Source: DAIPHL01 sp036771375 (GTDB lineage: Bacteria > Synergistota > Synergistia > Synergistales > Synergistaceae). From it: 16,689 bases of DNA. The stretch spans positions 1 to 16,689 of the forward strand of contig DAIPHL010000031.1 in assembly GCA_036771375.1 (NCBI GenBank). Direction: 5' to 3'. Positions 6,840 to 14,200 of this stretch are shown here, piece after piece (positions within the stretch are counted from its first letter, which is position 1; every line of letters begins with the position of its first letter). The notes beneath the pieces were generated by a model. The model had not been told where the DNA came from. It searched no databases and saw nothing but the letters and a program-made list of their open reading frames with translations. Position numbers and translations under genes: made by a program.

Positions 6840-6857
6840 CGAATCGCGTTCTTTTTT
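6834..6857 (+). terminator. Rho-independent terminator after the SDR-like gene
   Basis: GAATAGCG and CGCGTTC form an imperfect 7-bp stem (one bulged A, one G-U pair) with an AAT loop, followed by six T residues (6852-6857). The stem overlaps the TAG stop at 6837-6839. The ThiF-like gene ends on the other strand at 6891, so this separates two convergent units. Confidence 0.6.
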
Positions 6858-6890
6858 CCCGACGCATTCCTCCACGCCCGCCTGGAGCGG

Positions 6891-7757
6891 TCAGGACAAC
6901 TCCAGGCGGCGCATGTTCATCTCCTTCATGTCGCACCAATCGAGAACCCCCGTCTTGACCTCCTCGGGCCGGCAGAGAACCCGAATCGCCAAAGAAGTCT
7001 CCAGCGCGGCCGCAAAGGCGGGGGTAAACGGCGGGTTGCCGGTCAGGAGCTCCACCCCGCGGTCCGGTGCATCGGGAAAGAGCTCCCACGGCGCGTGATC
7101 GTCGGGGCCGAAGACCCCCACCTGCGCCCACATGCCTCCGATCGCGCCATGTACGAAGGGAATTCCGCTCTTCCTGCAAAATTCATAAACAACGGAGCGG
7201 GCTGCGTTGTTATCCAGCGCGTCGATCGCAACGTCGATTCCTCCCAGACAAAGAGGTGCGTTTTCCTCGTCTATGTAACACGTAAACGTCCGGACGTCCA
7301 AGGCCGAATCGATCGCAAGCACTCGCTCCTTCGCCGATTCGGCCTTGCCTCTTCCGAGATTCGACTCCAGACAGAGAAGTTGTCTGTTGAGATTTCCCTC
7401 CGAAAAACAGTCTCCGTCGACGAGAACGAGACACCCCATACCCACCCGTGCCAGCATCTCCACGACGAAGCCCCCCAGGCCGCCGAGACCGACCACCGCG
7501 ACGGTGGATTCGAGCAGCTTTATCTGGCCATCGAGACCGATCGTCCCCATATTCCGCTCGTATCTCGACGGACAGATGCCATGAGAGAGCGCAAAGATCT
7601 CCCCCGTCCTGTACGCGATGCCCAGTTCAGCCGCGAGAGATCGACAGACGAGGGAGGAGACGACGGGACAGGGGCTTCCTTCGAAAGCTTCCGCACGTTC
7701 GCGAAGCCGCGTGAGAAATGTCTCGTACCGGTTTCGATCATGGGAGGACAATGCCAT
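6891..7757 (-). CDS. E1-like adenylyltransferase of the ThiF/MoeB/HesA family
   Basis: This 288-residue protein probably activates the C-terminus of a ubiquitin-like sulfur carrier, or another substrate, by adenylation. After an unusual N-terminal region of about 60 residues come the family motif RYERNMGTIGLDGQ (65-78), the ATP loop VVGLGGLGG (88-96), the Asp and Arg of VDGDCFSEGNLNRQLL (113-128) and ALDNNAARSVV (180-190). The C-terminal FTPAFAAALETSLAIRVL (244-261) matches the family's final helix. It lacks the CxxC pairs of the MoeB/ThiF zinc site, and no cysteine sits clearly at the usual catalytic loop. No ThiS- or MoaD-like partner is encoded here. The ATG has GAGGTG close upstream; a TTG two codons later has better spacing. 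It is divergent from mnmA, which makes a thiolation role tempting but unproven. Confidence 0.82.
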   Translation of the reverse strand: MALSSHDRNRYETFLTRLRERAEAFEGSPCPVVSSLVCRSLAAELGIAYRTGEIFALSHGICPSRYERNMGTIGLDGQIKLLESTVAVVGLGGLGGFVVEMLARVGMGCLVLVDGDCFSEGNLNRQLLCLESNLGRGKAESAKERVLAIDSALDVRTFTCYIDEENAPLCLGGIDVAIDALDNNAARSVVYEFCRKSGIPFVHGAIGGMWAQVGVFGPDDHAPWELFPDAPDRGVELLTGNPPFTPAFAAALETSLAIRVLCRPEEVKTGVLDWCDMKEMNMRRLELS

Positions 7758-7782
7758 TCACCTCTTTTCAGCGCGTGGTATC

Positions 7783-7788
7783 ATTATA
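7783..7788 (-). promoter_or_regulatory. -10 element of the ThiF-like gene in the 58-bp divergent spacer
   Basis: A perfect TATAAT lies on the minus strand 25 nt upstream of the ATG at 7757, giving a leader of about 20 nt. No good -35 hexamer is visible 17 nt upstream, so the call rests on the -10 element and its position alone. Confidence 0.4.
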
Positions 7789-7815
7789 CGATAAAACGAC
7801 ATGGGGGTATCGCAC

Positions 7816-9384
7816 GTGCACTTCACGGTCGAAAGAGCGATAAAGGAGCTCCGAACGGCTCTCGTCGACAAAAGAGGCCGGCCGAGGGTTTTCGCTCTGA
7901 TGAGCGGAGGGGTGGACTCGAGCGCGGCCGCGCTTCTCGCCCTGCATGCGGGGCTCGACGTAACCGGCGTCATCATGAGGCAGGCGGAGGACGAGTCCTC
8001 GATCGCCTCGGCGGCTCGGATATGCGGGAAACTCGGCATCGACCTCTGGAACTTCGATCTGAGGGACGAGTTCAGACGCTTGGTACGGGAACCTTTCAAA
8101 GAGGCCTACGAGAGGGGGCGGACGCCCAATCCCTGTGTGCTCTGCAACCCGAAGATCAAGTTCGGTCTGCTCCTCGACGAAGTCGCCCGGCGCTTCGGGA
8201 GAGACGACTTTCCGGTCGTCAGCGGGCACTACGCGAAAATCGTTCGAACGGGCGGCGCGGCCTCACTTTTCAGAGGCGACGAGCCCTCCCGCGATCAGAG
8301 TTATTTTCTCTGCATGCTGCCGCCGACTTGCCTGCAACGTCTTTTTCTGCCGATCGGCGCATTCACGAAAGACCGGACCCGTGAGATCGTCCGGACGCTG
8401 GGCGATGGAAGCGAATTGTTCGAAGAGCTCTCGTCCAGGGAAGACAGCATGGAGATCTGTTTTATGAAAGAGGGATACGGTCGTTCCTCGCTTTCGGCTT
8501 TGGGACGACGGGGTCGGATCGTCGATCAAGAGGGACGCACCCTCGGCCTACACGATGGGATCGCCCATTACACGATCGGACAGAGGAGAGGACTCGGCAT
8601 CGCTTCGAAGGAACCGCTCTTCGTGACGGACATCCTGCCGGAAAGCGACACGCTGGTAGTCGGCGACCGGGAATCGGCCATGACCGAGACGGTGGACGCC
8701 GAGGACATCAACGTACTGGCGCCGGACGCCTACGCGGAGGGTGCGATGCTGACGGGCAAGATTCGATCTCAGGGCGTTCCCACCCGGTGCCTGGTTCAAA
8801 GATCGGAGGGTTCCAGGGTGCGCGTCGTCTTCGAGAAACCGCTCTTCGCACCCGCACCCGGCCAGTACCTGGTCCTTTACGACGGAGAGCGCCTGGTGGC
8901 GGGCGGAGTGATCGTAAAGCGTCCTCTTCAGGGGATGGGACCGGCCCGACCCGGTCGCTTCAAAGGAGAGCCGGCAGGCGTTGTACCCGCCGATACAGAT
9001 TACGGCGACCATCAGCAGGATAAAGAGCCGTCTCACGGTGGCGACCCGCATCCGCCTGTTCACGCTTCGACCGAGGAACGCTCCGCCGATCCCGCCGAAG
9101 ATCATGAGCGACAGCGTCCTTACCTCGAAGGGGGGGACGGAGCCGCTCAGGAAGGCAAAGAGCGTGCCGGCGAGCTGCGAGAACAGGATCACATAGAGCG
9201 AGTTTGCGGCGGCGCTCTTCGTGTCCATCGAAAAGAGGAACGAAAAGAGCACCAGGTTGACCGGTCCACCACCGATGCCGACAAAGGCCGACAGAACACC
9301 CAGCGCTCCCCCGGCAAGAAAACAGACGGCTGTGGAGCGCACCCGATGGGTTTCGATCCTGCCTTCGTTCCATGTGTACAATAG
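7816..9384 (+). CDS. mnmA: tRNA-uridine 2-sulfurtransferase MnmA, with a non-conserved C-terminal run-on
   Basis: MnmA makes 2-thiouridine at the wobble position of Lys, Glu and Gln tRNAs. Visible motifs, counted from the GTG at 7816: PP-loop SGGVDSS (30-36), catalytic NPCVLCN (105-111, Cys107), SGHYA (136-140), SRDQSYFL (158-165), second catalytic Cys215 in MEICF, and YTIGQRRGLGI (252-262). The family's C-terminal barrel ends with GQYLVLYDGERLVAGGVIVK at about residue 368, near 8928, so the conserved protein has the usual length of about 370. The frame nevertheless stays open to a TAG at 9382-9384, adding about 150 charged, low-complexity residues that are the in-register antisense of the TSUP gene. 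GTG 7816 has GGGGG 8 nt upstream; ATG 7801 is in frame but lacks a site. The roughly 25-residue N-terminal stretch before the PP-loop strand is longer than usual. Confidence 0.9.
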   Translation: MHFTVERAIKELRTALVDKRGRPRVFALMSGGVDSSAAALLALHAGLDVTGVIMRQAEDESSIASAARICGKLGIDLWNFDLRDEFRRLVREPFKEAYERGRTPNPCVLCNPKIKFGLLLDEVARRFGRDDFPVVSGHYAKIVRTGGAASLFRGDEPSRDQSYFLCMLPPTCLQRLFLPIGAFTKDRTREIVRTLGDGSELFEELSSREDSMEICFMKEGYGRSSLSALGRRGRIVDQEGRTLGLHDGIAHYTIGQRRGLGIASKEPLFVTDILPESDTLVVGDRESAMTETVDAEDINVLAPDAYAEGAMLTGKIRSQGVPTRCLVQRSEGSRVRVVFEKPLFAPAPGQYLVLYDGERLVAGGVIVKRPLQGMGPARPGRFKGEPAGVVPADTDYGDHQQDKEPSHGGDPHPPVHASTEERSADPAEDHERQRPYLEGGDGAAQEGKERAGELREQDHIERVCGGALRVHRKEERKEHQVDRSTTDADKGRQNTQRSPGKKTDGCGAHPMGFDPAFVPCVQ

Positions 9385-9744
9385 GGCTGCGAGGAGGGTG
9401 AGGACGAGGAGCGCGGACTGAAACGCCCCGGCCGCCTCCGAGCCGAAAGCCTCCGCCGAAAGGTGAAAGGCCCTCTGGCCGACGGCGCCCCCTGCCACGG
9501 CGCCGAACGCAAGCGGCGTACCGGTACGGAACACGATCCCCTCCCGGCCGCGAAGCATCGCGAAACAGACCGAAGCGGCGGACATCGAGAGGACGGTACA
9601 CCCCGACAGGAAACTCGTCGTCTCCACGTCCAGCTTCCCCAGAGAGTCAAGAAGAGGCTTGATCACGATGCCGCCGCCAATGCCGCAGATCGAACCGATA
9701 AAAGAGGCAATGAGCGCCACGACGAAAAAGATCACGCCATGCAA
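8548..9744 (-). CDS. TSUP (TauE/SafE) family membrane permease, with a non-conserved C-terminal run-on
   Basis: This is an integral membrane protein of the TSUP family, whose members move sulfite, sulfonates, sulfoacetate or related anions; the substrate cannot be told here. The conserved part is about residues 1-259 (8968-9744), the normal family length. It shows the internal duplication of glycine-rich motifs GSICGIGGGIVIKPLL (17-32) and SAFVGIGGGPVNLVLF (152-167), with about eight hydrophobic segments. The last, RRLFILLMVAVICIGGYNACRL, ends near 8968. The frame then stays open for about 139 Arg- and His-rich residues to a TAG at 8548-8550, all antisense to mnmA. The start is a TTG at 9744 after GAGAGGGG; no ATG is available. 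It follows trmB by 27 nt and is the last gene of the pilus/trmB run. Confidence 0.83.
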   Translation of the reverse strand: MHGVIFFVVALIASFIGSICGIGGGIVIKPLLDSLGKLDVETTSFLSGCTVLSMSAASVCFAMLRGREGIVFRTGTPLAFGAVAGGAVGQRAFHLSAEAFGSEAAGAFQSALLVLTLLAALLYTWNEGRIETHRVRSTAVCFLAGGALGVLSAFVGIGGGPVNLVLFSFLFSMDTKSAAANSLYVILFSQLAGTLFAFLSGSVPPFEVRTLSLMIFGGIGGAFLGRSVNRRMRVATVRRLFILLMVAVICIGGYNACRLSFEATGSGRSHPLKRTLYDHSARHQALSVVKDQVLAGCGCEERFLEDDAHPGTLRSLNQAPGGNALRSNLARQHRTLRVGVRRQYVDVLGVHRLGHGRFPVADYQRVAFRQDVRHEERFLRSDAESSPLSDRVMGDPIV

Positions 9745-9771
9745 AGAGCCCCTCTCCCTTCTCCCGTACGG

Positions 9772-10713
9772 CTAAAACACCACGCCCGCTCTGTTCATGA
9801 CATGTTTGAGGCTCGCCCGTACGCCCGGGGTCCGGTACGGATGTCCGATGGAGTCGATCTTGCCGCGGGCGACCTCGCCGGAGGGGACCACCTTGATGTA
9901 ATAATGCTGCTCGAAACCCTCGTCGACCGATATCGCCGTTATGAGCGCGGTCCCATCCTCGGCGAAGAAGACCTTTCGAAACGTGACGCGGTAGTGCGCT
10001 TCCCGGAGCGCATCTCCCTCGATCGCGGCGAGTCTCTCCCTGAAAGCGCCCGCATCGCACAAGCCCGTCATCTCCACCGAAGCGTCCTCCCCCTCGTCTT
10101 TTTCCTCGAACGCGAGCACTCGATCACAGGCGCCCTCCTTTTCGGCCCGGAAGACGTATGTATCCCGTCCTTGCTCGGCCCACTTCCGTTCGTACTTGGT
10201 AGCGATGTCCCTGGGCGGATTGAGAAGGACGGGACCGGCTCGAAAATGCCCGTCGTTTCCGAATACCCTTTTCGTCTCCTCCGCGTACCAATCCACGTCT
10301 GTGGCCAGGGTAAAGGAACCGCCCGTCACGAGCGACGAGGCGATGACCCTCGCAAAAAGAGGGGTTGTGACTCTGCGCTCTTCGTGCCTCTTCTTCGGCC
10401 AGGGGCAGGGAAAATTCATGTGGATCTCGGAGATCGAAGCGGGTTCGAAGGCGTACGCGAGCAGGTAACGCGCATCCCCATGTAACAGCCGCACGTTGTC
10501 GAACCCGGCGGCCAGAACCCGGCGGGCCGCCTTCGTCAGGCACCACTGCGAGACCTCTACGCCGACGACCAGAGCATGCGGACGTGTCGCGGCCAGATGC
10601 TCCAGATACTCTCCATTGCCGAAACCGATCTCGACGATGAGAGGGGGTGTACTCCCCTCCCCAAGACGCACATCGCGCGACGTCCGTAAAATCCCTTCGA
10701 AGTTCCAGTACAA
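9772..10713 (-). CDS. trmB: tRNA (guanine-N7-)-methyltransferase TrmB with C-terminal extension
   Basis: TrmB uses S-adenosylmethionine to make m7G46 in the variable loop of tRNAs. Motifs: the SAM-binding VEIGFGNGEYL (27-37), the acidic end of VVGVEVSQW (49-57), LLHGDARYLL (76-85), the signature FPCPWPKKRHEERR (101-114; family FPDPWPKKRHxKRR, so Asp is Cys at 103), TDVDWYAEE (138-146) and TKYERKWAEQGRDTY (172-186). At 313 residues it is about 90 longer than a typical TrmB. The extra C-terminal domain (about 222-313) contains HYRVTFRKVFF and IDSIGHPYRTPGVR; I recall extended TrmBs in Aquifex and Thermotoga. The TTG start has GGAGG 7 nt upstream. The whole initiation site lies inside a hairpin (10713-10749). 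Confidence 0.92.
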   Translation of the reverse strand: MYWNFEGILRTSRDVRLGEGSTPPLIVEIGFGNGEYLEHLAATRPHALVVGVEVSQWCLTKAARRVLAAGFDNVRLLHGDARYLLAYAFEPASISEIHMNFPCPWPKKRHEERRVTTPLFARVIASSLVTGGSFTLATDVDWYAEETKRVFGNDGHFRAGPVLLNPPRDIATKYERKWAEQGRDTYVFRAEKEGACDRVLAFEEKDEGEDASVEMTGLCDAGAFRERLAAIEGDALREAHYRVTFRKVFFAEDGTALITAISVDEGFEQHYYIKVVPSGEVARGKIDSIGHPYRTPGVRASLKHVMNRAGVVF

Positions 10714-10749
10714 TTCCCAACCTCCGAGAACGGTTCCCTTGGAGGGAAT
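10713..10749 (-). promoter_or_regulatory. Hairpin sequestering the trmB Shine-Dalgarno and start codon
   Basis: Read on the minus strand, ATTC and CCTCC (10749-10741) pair with GGAGG (10725-10721) and GAAT (10716-10713). An inner GGGAA / TTCTC stem stacks on them with a CCG loop, giving about 14 base pairs with small bulges. The GGAGG is the trmB ribosome binding site, and GAATTG contains its start codon. No U tract follows, so this is not a terminator. The upstream stop codon lies 3 nt before the stem, so a ribosome finishing that gene would open it. Confidence 0.5.
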
Positions 10750-10751
10750 CG

Positions 10752-11267
10752 CTACATCCCCTCTATCCGCACGATGTAGTTCGTCAGAGAGTGTCCTTTC
10801 ATCTTGAGCGCTCTCATGTCGATCACGCTGTCGGGCTCTCCCGTCTGCTTCGCGGCAAGACGCGCATAGCCCCTGACGTCGCCGCTTCCGGTCCGGAAAA
10901 CGGCGTCATATCGCCCCTCCCCGCCGGACGTCGGCGTGAAGAGAAAGCGCACCTCGCCCCTTGTGCATCCCGGTTTTTTGCACATCACCACGCCGAGATA
11001 CCGGACCTTCGGAAAGACGCCGAAGTCGTTTCGCACGATCGCCACCCTGTAACTCCGGGACGCTCCCCAGACCGGATACCAGTTGTGGTATACGCCCCAG
11101 TAGCCTTCGATCGGGTCGCGCCCTGCGCGGAGAGAGCGCTCCTTCGCCCGGTCCGGATCGACGATCACGGGCGCGGCGAAAGCCCGGGAGGCAAAGCAGA
11201 CAACCAGGACAACGCAGAGCAGAAAAGAGGAGCAGGGTCGGCTGCCCCTCGTTCTCTTCGCTTCCAT
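10752..11267 (-). CDS. Secreted protein of unknown function (171 aa)
   Basis: I do not recognise this family. The protein has a clear Sec signal peptide: a basic start (MEAKRTRGSR), a hydrophobic core (SFLLCVVLVVCF) and an Ala-rich site ASRAFA-AP near residue 33. The mature part of about 138 residues is rich in aromatic and basic residues, with IEGYWGVYHNWYPVWG at about 53-68 and a Cys pair in CKKPGC (about 96-101) that could form a disulfide. The rest looks like beta strands (GEVRFLFTP, GRYDAVFR, NYIVRIEG). It starts 13 nt after the pilY1-like stop, so it is probably cotranscribed and may work with the pilus outside the cytoplasm; that is inference. ATG 11267 is preferred over an in-frame GTG at 11273 because GAGGGG lies 5 nt before the ATG. 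Confidence 0.72.
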   Translation of the reverse strand: MEAKRTRGSRPCSSFLLCVVLVVCFASRAFAAPVIVDPDRAKERSLRAGRDPIEGYWGVYHNWYPVWGASRSYRVAIVRNDFGVFPKVRYLGVVMCKKPGCTRGEVRFLFTPTSGGEGRYDAVFRTGSGDVRGYARLAAKQTGEPDSVIDMRALKMKGHSLTNYIVRIEGM

Positions 11268-11280
11268 TTCCACCCCTCGT

Positions 11281-14200
11281 TCAGTTCTTCATGAACCAGT
11301 TGTAAATCATGCTCTTACCGTCCTTCAGGTCGACCGGAGACGACGTCGGCAGGCCGGGTATGTTGAGCGCGTTCGTCATGCCGGCGATGCCCTTCGCGTC
11401 CTTCTTGCCGATCACATCGTTCTTCGCCTGTTCCGCCAGGGTTTTGTCGAGAACGTCCCACACCACGATCAGGGAATCCCGTCCCCCCTGGCGGGAGAGG
11501 CTGAGGGAGTTGATCTTCGTCCCCGCAAGGGAGATATACTTCTTTCCGTCCTTCCAGCGCTCGGCCTTCCCCGTCTTGACATTCAGGGCATAGAGGCGGC
11601 TCGTGCCGGCGATTCGGTTGTCGTCGCACGAACCCTGCGTCGGATTGATGTGCCGCGGTATGAAGGTCGCCACGTACAGGACGCCGTTCATCACGACCGG
11701 CTGGGCCGAAGCGTATTCAGCTCCGTACTCGTCCACCGGATTTTTCAGGAACATGTACCACCCCCGTGGCGACGAGGACGAGGAGCTCCCCTGCTCCGGG
11801 TCGATCGACTGCATGTCGTCGCGGTACACCGTACCGCTCCCACTCTCGGCCACGGTCAAGCTGAACGAGAAAACCATCTGTCGTTGGTTGCGCAGCCGGG
11901 CAGTGTCGTCAAACGGCCCCGTCATGACGTTGTCCCGCGTACCCACGTCGGCCGTCCCGCCCGCAAGCCATATCGAGGGGTCGCTCTTCGTCCTCCCCCG
12001 CACGGCGAAACGATACGGCATCGCGTAGCTGTCCGCGTTCTCCGCCTGGGCGCGCGACCGCAGCGTCGCGACCGTCCGGATGCGCCAGTCCTTCATCGAG
12101 ACGTCATCGCTGCCCGATTTTGTGGATACCTCGAAGACGTTGCCCCGGTTGTCCATCGCCATGATGCGGTCCGTCAGCCAAGAATTTCCCTCCGCCGCAA
12201 GCAGTGTAGGCTCCGACGTCATCATGCCCATGAACGGGGCGGTACCCGTCATGGCTTTTCCCACCCGCCAGGAGGTTTCTTTCAGCGAGCCTCCGTTGAA
12301 GACCTTCACCCCACCCGTGGTTCCGTCAAACGTCTTCTGCTTCGCAACGTTCGGGTCGATGATGTGCAGAGTGGCCCCCATCTTGCCGTTGTCGTCGACG
12401 TTCAGGTTTCTCATCATCCCGCCGGCGAGCACCAGAATGTTCTGGTACCCTCCTCCGGGAAGCTTCGCGATCCCCGTGCCGAGCCTGGGGTTGTCGAAAC
12501 CGATCTGACGCCATGGGTGCTCATCGGGATTCCCCAGGACGGAGCTCCAATTGACGGCGGCGATACGCAGCGCCACCGGTTCATCCATGCTTTCATCCAT
12601 CCGAAGAAGCGTGACGCCGCCGTCCCCGGTGTCGAGGGTCTCGCGGTACCAATAGAATTTGGGGTTGTTCGGCCTGGAGACGTTCATCGTGTAAAAACCG
12701 TTGCCCCCCCGTCCGAGGGTCGCCATGAGGTACGCTCCCCACCCGCCGATGTCGAAGTACCAGAGGCGCATCGGCCCATCGAGAAGATAAAGCGGGTTCG
12801 ACGCCATCGTCTGGTTATCGCCGCCGACGGGCGAGTCGTTGATATCCAGCCAACGCAGCCGGCCGGCGTTTTCCGTGAACTTCGTCGAGACGAGGCGATG
12901 CGGCAGCAGCACCGACGGGGGAACGATCGCCATCTCCTCGAGGGCGCCCGTGGCCATCCCCTCGTAGCGCGGATTGATCACGTGCAGGACCCCGTCGTTC
13001 GTCTGGGCGAACACCCGCGTGGGGATGTTCTGGTTCGCCTGCGCCCACGCCTGGAAACCGGGGAGGTTGGAGGAGGGGGTAGGCTTCTTCACGATCACCA
13101 CGCCGGAGCGCCCGAAGTCCGCCAGCATGCTCTTTCTCGCGGTCTGTGCGGCGGTCCGGTAGGAGTGGTCGAAGCCGTACAGCCAGTTCACGAGGGCGCG
13201 CGAGGGATGCAGCTTGTTCGAGAAAGTCCCCCCGGGAACGTTGCTCGTGTCCATCTGGGAGATCTTCGTTTTCGTCAGCCCGATCATGTCCGCCAACGGG
13301 TGAGGCGTTCTGTCTCCGAGGTTGGACGTGTACGGCATCGATTGAAAGGAACTTCCCTTCCAGTACCGCAGATTGCGGGAGCCGGCCGACGAGTCTCGCT
13401 GGGCGGTGATGCTCGAGTTGAGCTCCCATTTGCTCGTCATGGTGATGTCGCCTTCCTGGTTCTTGGCCGTTTCGTAGCGCGTCAGGTTCCCCTCCCACTG
13501 GTCGAAGCGCCGGATGCGATACTTCGTGGCGAAGAGGTTGAAGTCCTTCTCATCCGTCTGATCCTCCAGCGAACCGCTCTCGGCCATCGCCCCGCCCGAC
13601 GGCTGGAGCTCCGTGTTGATCTTGTTCATGATCTCCTTGAGCGCCCGGATGAGTCCGGGAACGTCGTTCGCGAAGTACGGCTTCGCCTCCGCGTTCTCCG
13701 GATCCCCTTCCCTGGCCATCCTTTGAAGCTCCGCGCGGAGGGCGACCGCATCGGGTTCCTGGCTGTCCGGGTCGACGAAACCGACGACGATGGTCCGGAT
13801 CGGACGGTCGAGTTTCTTCTGGACGATTCTTCTGTTCCCGCCGGTACCGTACTCGAGGACGCTGACCTTGTCGTTCTTGGTGTGATCATAGAGGGCCTTC
13901 ACCGCCTGGTGGGGCTGATAACCGATGCTGTCGTTACCGGACGTGAAGACGACCAACCAGTTCGGCTCACACACATCCCGGATGGGAAAGGAGACGTCGT
14001 CCATCTCGTTGAAATCGCCACCATCCGAATTTCCCGTCGGTGGGGAGAAGAAATCGATCACGGAGCCCACCGCCTCGCCGGAGTTTCCCTTGTAGTTGTG
14101 ATTTGCCAACGGAGAACTACCGACGCCCTTGGGTTTGTTCGAAACGACCCTGTCGTACCTATACGAGTACTGAATACCTCGGTTCCCTATATACCACTGC

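Noticed and set aside
7095..8384. Plus-strand ORF spanning the ThiF-like gene and part of mnmA
   Set aside because: It crosses the divergent promoter region and overlaps two recognised genes in other frames. The translation is Arg-rich and non-conserved.
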